This document shows, piece by piece, positions 56,671 through 64,000 of a stretch of 64,000 nucleotides of DNA. The DNA lies in the NCBI GenBank assembly GCA_944989445.1, contig CALYLW010000166.1, positions 625,946 through 689,945 on the forward strand, written 5' to 3'. Origin of the DNA: Ampullaceana balthica (lineage: Eukaryota > Mollusca > Gastropoda > Lymnaeidae). The notes under the pieces are model-generated. The model saw nothing but the letters and a program-made list of their open reading frames with translations. It had not been told where the DNA came from and ran no database searches. Every line of letters begins with the position of its first letter. Positions within the stretch are counted from its first letter, which is position 1. Made by a program: the position numbers and the translations under genes.

Positions 56671-57580
56671 TGAACACACGCAAATAGCCACATCTTCGCT
56701 CACTGACTGATTCCGTGACTTATTGATCAAACGACTGATTTACTAACTAATTGACTAACTGGCTAACTCGCTGACTGACTGATTGACTGACTTTATGATC
56801 GTTTAACTGACTTATTGACTGAATGACTTTGTACGTAATAAATCCTAGATACAACAAAAGCTCTATGATAAACCAAGGTGTTATTCCATATAGGTAGAGA
56901 AAAGACCAAACATAGATTGTCGTTCACAACCTGTCATTCAGTTTCATCAATTTTGAACTATTTATAATTTTTATTTTTTATTTTTTTAAAACGTTTTTTC
57001 AGTTCATGAATATAAATATTTATTGTTTTACTGAAATTTAAATATCGTTGGAATATATATGCAGGGTTCTATGGTGTGGTGACTTCAAAGGCGTGGAAAA
57101 CGTGCGCGATGGCGTATCTCGAGGGATGAGGGCGCCCCTTTTTGGTATTCTTATATAGTACTTAACTTGAATGTTTTTGTTGGTTTTTTTTTGTTTGTTT
57201 TGGGGGGGTTTTTTTTGGTTTTTTTTTGGTTTTTGTTTGTTGATAAAGTAACTTTAGTAGAAAGGACATTCCCGCCATTTTTAGCCTTGCCCGTGTTATA
57301 GTGAGCCAAGGGGTCTCTGATGTAATGTGAATGGTTAAGGAACTTGTGTAGGTTAGATCCGTTTAACTGTCACTCAGTGTGAAGGAACAAAATGAAATAA
57401 AGTTGTGCTTGTCGGTGCTCAATATGTGCGTCAGGTTTACTGGAAATACCCGTGCGGCCCTAATTATAACATCAATAATGGAGTTTAATGCGCGGCACAA
57501 GGCATCGGGTTACAATAACAATCGTTGTGTAGCTTAGTGGTGTGCGAACATTTTACAATGATTTATGTAGACGTACGGGA
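56671..57580. other. Stretch without recognisable gene
   Basis: Degenerate GACT-type words at 56700-56830, T-rich tracts at 56965-57000 and 57177-57240. No coding evidence. Confidence 0.45.
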
Positions 57581-58455
57581 TGACATTTGTTTGGTGATGA
57601 CATTTGTGGGGTGATGACATTTGTGGGGTGATGACATTTGTGGGGTGATGACATTTGTGTGGTGATGCCATTTGTGTGGTGATGCCATTTGTGTGGTGAG
57701 GACATTTGTGTGGTGATGACATGTAGGGTGATGACATTTGTGTGGTGATGACATTTGTGTGGTGAGGACATTTGTGTGGTGATGACATTTTTAGGGTGAT
57801 GACATTTGTGTGGTGAGGACATTTGTGTGGTGATGACATTTGTGTGGTGAAGACATTTGTGTGGTGATGACATTTGTGTGGTGATTAAATTTGTGGGGTG
57901 ATGACATTTGTGGGGTGATGACATTTGTATGGTGATGACATTTGTAGGGTGATGACATTTGTATGGTGATGACATTTGTGGGGTGATGACATTTGTGGGG
58001 TGGTGACATTTGTGTGGTGGTGACATTTGTGTGGTGATGACATCTGTGTGGTGATGACATTTGTAGGGTGATGGCATTTGTAGGGTGATGACATTTGTGT
58101 GGTGAGGACATTTGTGGGGCGAGGACATTTGTGTGGTGATGACATTTGTGTGGTGATGACATTTGTGTGGTGAGGACATTTGTGTGGTGATGACATTTGC
58201 AGGGTGATGACATTTGTGTGGTGATGACATTTGTGTGGTGATTACATTTGTATGGTGATGACATTTGTGTGGTGATGACATTTGTATGGTGATGACATTT
58301 GTGGGGTGATGACATTTTTAGGGGATTGAATTTAATGGTGACGAGATTGGTATGGGATGAGATTTATAAGATTTGAGTGAGATGACATTTGTATGGTGAT
58401 GACATTTGTATGGTGATGACATTTGTAGGGTGATGACATTTGTCTGGGGATGACA
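57581..58455 (+). repeat. 18-bp minisatellite (GGTGATGACATTTGTGTG)
   Basis: About 45 units with GTGGG, GTATG, GTAGG, GAGGAC and GGTGG variants, plus an irregular stretch at 58318-58380. Minus-strand His/Thr/Ser-rich frames come from it. The ACATTTG word again resembles the array at 55150. Confidence 0.95.
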
Positions 58456-58504
58456 ATTTTAAGGAAAAGTGGGCAACGCATTGGTAGATTGACGATAATG
58501 GCTC

Positions 58505-59512
58505 TAGGACCATAAGGGCAACATGTTGGTTGTTGAACAATCAGGGCAACATGTTGGTTGTTGAAAAATCAGGGCAACATGTTGGTTGTTAAACAATCGG
58601 GGAACATTTTGGTTATTGAACAATCAGGGCAATATGTTGGCTGTTGAACAATCGGGGCAACATGTTGGTTGTTGAACAATCAGGGCAATATGTTGGTTGT
58701 TGAACAATCGGGGCAACATTTTGGTTGTTGAACAATCGGGGCAATATGTTGGTTGTTGAACAATCCGGGCAATATTTTGGTTGTTGAACAATCGGGGCAA
58801 TATGTTGGTTGTTGAACAATCAGGGCAAAATGTTAGTTGTTGAACAATCAGGGCAACATGTTGTTTGTTCAACAATCAGGGCAACATGTTGGTTGTTGAA
58901 CAATCAGGGCAACATGTTGTTTGTTCAACAATCAGGGCAACATGTTGGTTGTTGAACAATCAGGGCAACATGTTGGTTGTTGAACAATCAGGGCAATATG
59001 TTGGTTGTTGAACAATCGGGGCAACATTTTGGTTGTTGAACAATCGGGGCAATATGTTGGTTGTTGAACAATCCGGGCAATATTTTGGTTGTTGAACAAT
59101 CGGGGCAATATGTTGGTTGTTGAACAATCAGGGCAAAATGTTAGTTGTTGAACAATCAGGGCAACATGTTGTTTGTTCAACAATCAGGGCAACATGTTGG
59201 TTGTTGAACAATCAGGGCAACATGTTGGTTGTTGAACAATCAGGGCAACATGTTGGTTGTTGAACAATCAGGGCAACATGTTGGTTGTTGAACAATCAGG
59301 GCAACATTTTGGTTGTTGAACAATCAGGGCAACATGTTGGTTGTTGAACAATCGGGGCAACATTTTGGTTGTTGAACAATCGGGGCAATATGTTGGTTGT
59401 TGAACAATCCGGGCAATATTTTGGTTGTTGAACAATCGGGGCAATATGTTGGTTGTTGAACAATCGGGGCAACATTTTGGTTGTTGAACAATCAGGGCAA
59501 CATGTCGACTGT
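58505..59512 (+). repeat. 28-bp minisatellite with an 11-unit higher-order repeat
   Basis: About 36 units of TGAACAATCAGGGCAACATG plus TTGGTTGT, with CAATATG, CATTTT, TCGGGG and TCCGGG variants. The same variant order at 58624-58875 recurs at 58932-59183, 308 bp (11 units) apart, and partly at 59320-59480. Confidence 0.95.
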
Positions 59513-59661
59513 TCTCTAAATGGGGCATCCAGCAAGCTGTACTGGAATTTGATTGCTCACAAATTCTTGTCTATGTGATTTCCCTGGCTACAGACCAGCT
59601 GGAGACATACTGTCAATCAACCTCACAACGATTTCACTGAGGTATGGGGGGGGGGAGGGGG

Positions 59662-60085
59662 GCTACTTCGGCTAACCTGCTACTTCGGCTAACCTGCTAC
59701 TTTGGTTAATCTGCTACCTCGGTTAATCTGCTACCTCGGCTAATCTGCTACCTCGACTAATCTGCTACCTCGACTAATCTGGTACCTCGGCTAATCTGGT
59801 ACCTCGACTAATCTGGTACGTCGGCTGATCTGCTACATCGGCTGATCTGCTACCTCGGCTAATCTGCTACCTCGACTAATCTGCTACCTTGGCTAATCTG
59901 GTACCTCGGCTAATCTGATACCTCGGGTAATCTGCTACCTCGGCTAATCTGCTACCTCGGCTAATCTGCTACCTCGGTTAATCTGCTACATCGGCCAATC
60001 TGCTACCTCTACTAATCTGGTAACTCGGCTAATCTGGTACCTCGGCTAATCTGCTACTTTGGCTACTTTGACCTCAGTCAAATTG
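59662..60085 (+). repeat. 17-bp minisatellite (CTCGGCTAATCTGCTAC)
   Basis: About 24 units of CTCGGCTAATCTGCTAC with CTCGAC, CTGGTAC and GTTAAT variants. Confidence 0.94.
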
Positions 60086-60640
60086 CTACTTCTTCCTGTC
60101 GAGGCCACTATGTTTTTTTTAATTGGAATTTCCAGAAGGTGTTTTCTCCAAACACGACCACTAACAGATCTCGGTTAAATTTAACCAACTTAACCAGGCC
60201 CTGGCTTCTCGGTGTGATTAGCCGCCATTACGGAAATGTCCTGGCTAAACATAACCAACTTAAAAGCTAAAGGCTAACCCTTGCCTCACATTTCCCTCAC
60301 CAATAAATCCACCTCGGCTAGACCTCGCTAAATCTTCGGAAGACAGGCCGTGCATTGCAGAGCAGCCACGAGTATTTCTGACTTTAGCCGGTGAATGGCC
60401 ACTGAAGGGGGAGTGAATAATCTCTGGGTGGCCCCTGTATGGCCCATGAATGGCCAGTGTATAATTATGGATCCCCTCTGAGTGGCCATGGCCGGCAGCT
60501 TGACTCGTGTTTTCTATATAAATAAAGGGATATATTGTACGGAGATCCCTTGGGGATCAAAGTTAATTATTTCCCTTTGATGGGGACTACGTCCGCAATA
60601 CAATCTCGGATACACGAACTAAAGAAATAGAGTAAAAAAT
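60086..60640. other. Spacer
   Basis: A repeated word TTAACCAACTTAA(A/C) at about 60180 and 60255; no gene seen. Confidence 0.4.
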
Positions 60641-60960
60641 TTATGAATGTGTTTTCTCTACAACATAACTTTTATATCCCCAATCAATTTTTCCATTTTA
60701 ATAAAATAATTATAGTTTTTTTTTTTCATTTTCATATTCTCCTATTTAACCAACATACTTTTTATCTTTTATTATTTTCTCCATATTATATTTTCCTCAC
60801 TATTATATTTTTCTCTATTATATATTTCTCTATTATATTTTTTCATATTAATATTTTTTCCCTATTAATATTTTCTACTATATTTTTCTCTATTTATATA
60901 TTTCTCTATTATATTTTTTCCCCCCTATTATATTTTTACCTACTATATCTTCCCCATATC
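60641..60960 (+). repeat. AT-rich degenerate repeat (CTATTATATTTTTCT)
   Basis: Irregular CTATTATATTTTT(C)TC-type units, clearest at 60785-60955. A 143-codon Phe/Ile/Pro-rich frame over it is a composition artefact. Confidence 0.75.
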
Positions 60961-61114
60961 CTAACCCCCCCCCCCCCCCCCCCCCCCCACACACAAAACA
61001 AAAAAACACACAAAAAAATAACCCCCCAAAAAAAAAAAAAAAAAACCCCCCCCCCCCCCCCCCCCCCCAAATAAACCCAACCCACCCCCCCCCCCCTACC
61101 CCCACCCCCCCCCC

Positions 61115-61152
<38 letters not shown>

Positions 61153-61173
61153 CCTTTTTCATACCTTTTTTAT

Positions 61174-61228
<55 letters not shown>

Positions 61229-61248
61229 AACCCCCCCCCCCCCCCCCC
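60961..61248. repeat. Poly-C/poly-A low-complexity block
   Basis: Nearly only C, with A-runs and a few T: C-runs at 60965-60988, 61047-61068, 61110-61150, 61176-61226 and 61231-61248. Such long homopolymers are prone to sequencing and consensus error. Confidence 0.85.
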
Positions 61249-61278
61249 AATTTTTTACATAAACTCATGTTGATGCAC

Positions 61279-61312
61279 ACACACACACAAACACACACAC
61301 ACACACACACAC
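61279..61312 (+). repeat. CA microsatellite
   Basis: About 16 CA units with one AAA interruption. Confidence 0.95.
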
Positions 61313-61693
61313 TGGTATGGTATTCTACAACTAAAAATAATGCGACTTCCAGAAAACTTTCAACGCAATGTGAATGAATGTGGTTGTTCTGTCAATATGT
61401 ATTTCCGGCTCAGTGGTTGGGCCATTTTTTGTTTTAAGCTACACGTGAGGGGTCAAGCTTTTGTCCTCACCCCCTACTTCTCCATTCATGAACCCACTTT
61501 AAAAAACTGACGAAAATTGTTTGCGGACTATTTCGTAGGATGATTATAGGTTAACTAACATGGGGCCTATGTCTTCTTGATCTAAACACTATATTCATCC
61601 GCGCCATGCATAAAATGGTTTGTAAAAGTAAACAATTGATCGCTGGTGAAAGTTTGCTATTGTCTCCCGTACAATCATGGGGAGGGGGTGGAA
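61313..61693. other. Spacer
   Basis: Nothing recognised. Confidence 0.4.
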
Positions 61694-62696
61694 GATTAAA
61701 TAAAACAAACCCGTAAAAACAAAGTTTTTGACTATAAATCCCTTATATATGAGACATAACTAAAAGTATTGATTATGTTCAACGCGACAAACATTTACAG
61801 ACTGAATCTGTCTTAACTTCCCTTTGCTTTATCTGGGGGGGGGGCGGGTGGGAGAGAGGAAAGGTCTGGTCACCGATCGCTGGACCGAGCTCAGCGTGAC
61901 ACGTAAAATGTAAACAAAAGCACGCCAGTACACCTGGTTAAAACACGAGATGTGTTCACCGATGGCTGGCGTGAAGTCAAGTGACCCGTAAAATGTAAAC
62001 AATAGCGACTTCTACATATAGATAAACTAAAAATGCATTGACGTAATTACGGTACATTCGATCGATCTGAATTTTTAAATCCCTTATATTAACTTCACCG
62101 CCGTCTCTCTCTGTCTGTCTCTCTCTCTGTCTGTCGTCATCTCATGGGCGGGCGGAAAAACAAAAGTCGAAAATAACCCACTTCCCGTGATCCGATCGAG
62201 CTGAAATTTGGCACACGGGCCCGTCTAACCTAACAATGCATCTTATCAAAATTTCAGATCGATCGAACGTACCGTAATTAAATTAATGCATTTTTAGTTT
62301 ATCCTTATATGAGGTATGTAATTCAAATTCACGGTTTGTTATTGTTTTTTTCCACGTGAGTTTGAGTCGACGCTGAGACGTCGACCGTCGTGCCGACACG
62401 CCTTCACGACGTTAAAAGACAGGGGACATCACTCGGTGTCAGTCCGTAAATATTTGTGGCGTGGAAACATAATCAATACTTTTAATTATTACTAAAATAT
62501 AAGGGATTTATAGTAGAAAACTTTGTTTTTACGGGTTTGTTTTTTTGATACGATGCATTGTTAGGTGACACGGGTCCGTGTGCCAAATTTCAGCTTGATG
62601 CCTTCACGGGAAGTGGGTCATTTTTTACTTTTGTTTTTTCGCCCGCCCAAGACAGAGAGACAGAGACGGCGGTGAAGTTAATATAAAGGATTTAAT
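61694..62696 (+). mobile_element. HINE/Helitron-like element interrupted by an inverted relative
   Basis: Outer copy starts AATAAAACAAACCCGTAAAA at 61696 and runs to GATCGATCTGAA near 62071. It resumes at TGATACGATGCATTGTTAGG (62547), which is contiguous sequence in the copy at 63075, and ends near 62696 at AATATAAAGGATTTAA. The outer copy is thus split by the element below. Confidence 0.72.
62074..62546 (-). mobile_element. Inner HINE/Helitron-like element, inverted, nested in its own family
   Basis: Full-length relative of 46483-46956: left end TTTTTAAATCCCTTATATT, right end TTTTTACGGGTTTG. A CTCTGTCTGT microsatellite lies near 62103-62135. Confidence 0.75.
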
Positions 62697-63323
62697 TTTA
62701 AAAAAAGACCCGTAAAAGCAAAGTTGTTGACTATAAATCTCTTATATATGAGACATCACTAAAAGTATTGATTATGTTCAAACGCGACAAACATTTACAG
62801 ACTGAATCTGGGTTAACTCCCCTTTTATTTATGACCCGGCCGGGGGAAGGGGGGAAAGGTCTGGTCACCGATCGCTGGATCGAGCTCAGCGTGACACGTT
62901 AAATGTAAACATAAGCACGTCGATACATCGACTATGTGGTGTCAACGCGCGAACTGAGCTGTCACATGAAAAAAACAATAACAAACCGTGAAATTTAATT
63001 ACATACGTCGTATATAGATAAACTAAAAAAGCATTAATTTAATTACGGTACGTTCGATCGATCTGAAATTTTGATACGATGCATTGTTAGGTGACACGGG
63101 TCCATGTGCCAAATTTCAGCTGGTTGGCAAGCGCGAGGGTGGTGCAGGGGCATCTCACCCTCAGTGCGCATGTCTCAAGACCGAAAATGCGTCCACCCGT
63201 CCAACGTTCACTCGCGTTGTTCCCAATTCTTCGTGCTGCAGTTTGCGTCCGTTCTTTCCCCCCTTTCTTTGCACTATCTATGAGCAAGTCTGCGGCGTAT
63301 GCTACGCTGCGGGTCGTATCTAG
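62697..63323 (+). mobile_element. Third family member, chimeric with a Helitron 3' end
   Basis: Begins AGACCCGTAAAAGCAAAG near 62707 and follows the family to GTGCCAAATTTCAGCT at 63120. From there it switches to the sequence found inverted at 47200-47300 and ends with the hairpin GCGGCGTA-TGC-TACGCTGC (63292-63310), a 9-nt spacer and CTAG (63320-63323) before T. Confidence 0.65.
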
Positions 63324-63714
63324 TAGATTATATTATTATTACTTGCTAATAGCTGGCGGGCAAAAGTGCTAGTGGGCATTCAAGTCGCGGAAGCTTCCCT
63401 TACAGGCAGGAGCGAGGAGAAAAGGGCCAGGAGAAAGGGAAAGGGGGGGGTAGAGGAGCAGGAGGAAACGCCATCATCCCATGAGGATGGACGGATGCCA
63501 TAGATATAGTTAATAGCTTACAGTATAGATTAAAATTGTGTTGCCGGCTGTTTGTTCACCTTAGAAGGCTTTTTGCCGACACGTTACATGTTTTATTATT
63601 TCCTTTTTAAATGTTCCCATATACATTTTTTTTATTCATAATACCTTTAACAACGCATGCGCAGTTCGTAAAATGTTTCAAAAATTGTCACAAGCGTGAA
63701 ACTAAATAGCAGGG
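63324..63714. other. Spacer
   Basis: Purine-rich around 63405-63475; nothing recognised. Confidence 0.4.
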
Positions 63715-64000
63715 CAATATCCTACCTATACACCACCAATGTATCAATATCCTACCTATACACCGCCAATGTATCAATATCCTACCTATACACCGCCAAT
63801 GTATCAATATCCTACCTATACACCACCAATGTATCAATATCCTACCTATACACCGCCAATGTATCAATATTCTACCTATACACCACCAATGTATCAATAT
63901 CCTACCTATACACCACCAATGTATCAATATCCTACCTATACACCGCCAATGTATCAATATCCTACCTATACACCGCCAATGTATCAATATCCTACCTATA
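63715..64000 (+). repeat. 30-bp minisatellite running off the window
   Basis: Nine and a half units with CAATATCCTACCTATACACC and GCCAATGTAT; the only variants are ACC/GCC and one ATTC. Continues past the right edge. Confidence 0.96.

Overview
The window looks like intergenic or heterochromatin-like DNA of a eukaryote, most likely a marine invertebrate (a mollusc would fit, but the sequence alone does not prove it). I found no intact host gene, no rRNA or tRNA, and no bacterial or plasmid features. The content is decayed eukaryotic transposons (an L2/CR1/jockey-type LINE, three hAT DNA transposons, hAT MITEs, Helitron-like elements) and an unusually dense set of minisatellites. By my rough addition tandem arrays cover about 22 kb, a third of the window, in more than 30 distinct families with unit lengths from 12 to 58 bp. 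Almost every long open reading frame is a repeat array without stops, not a protein gene.

Layout, left half (1-25 kb). A block of about 9-10 kb occurs twice in direct orientation, at 1-9230 and 14044-24730. Each copy holds, in order, a LINE with a small DNA element nested in it, a Helitron 3' end, 13-bp and 12-bp arrays, a CAGC-type array, a SINE-like repeat with an ATGATT tail, 17/18-bp and 18-bp arrays, and a 37-bp array. The copies are nearly identical outside the LINE but differ in array lengths. Copy 2 also carries a 1865-bp hAT transposon that is precisely absent from copy 1. The only assembly gap (100 N) sits exactly at the edge of that hAT. The 4.8 kb between the copies holds a truncated second hAT (minus strand) and four more arrays.

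Right half (25-64 kb). Arrays alternate with short unannotatable stretches and transposons. A complete ZMYM1-like hAT with perfect 15-bp termini and a perfect 8-bp target duplication (28735-31395) contains a smaller MITE. A hAT MITE (40032-40861) contains a Helitron. The largest arrays are a 32-bp array of about 116 units (35405-39127), a 16-bp array of 78 units in four sequential variant blocks (47898-49145) and a 27-bp array of 60 apparently identical units (49628-51247). Between 61.7 and 63.3 kb, members of one small mobile family are inserted into each other and end in a Helitron terminus.

No genes work together as a pathway here. The biology is mobile-element and satellite dynamics: nested insertions that give relative dates, array homogenisation and expansion, and a recent large duplication or two uncollapsed haplotypes. 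I did not find a convincing new defence or metabolic system. The most informative observations are the paired empty and filled hAT site, the perfect 60-unit array, the block-structured 78-unit array, the apparent Helitron terminator bypass, and a minisatellite whose unit carries a hAT terminal-repeat motif.
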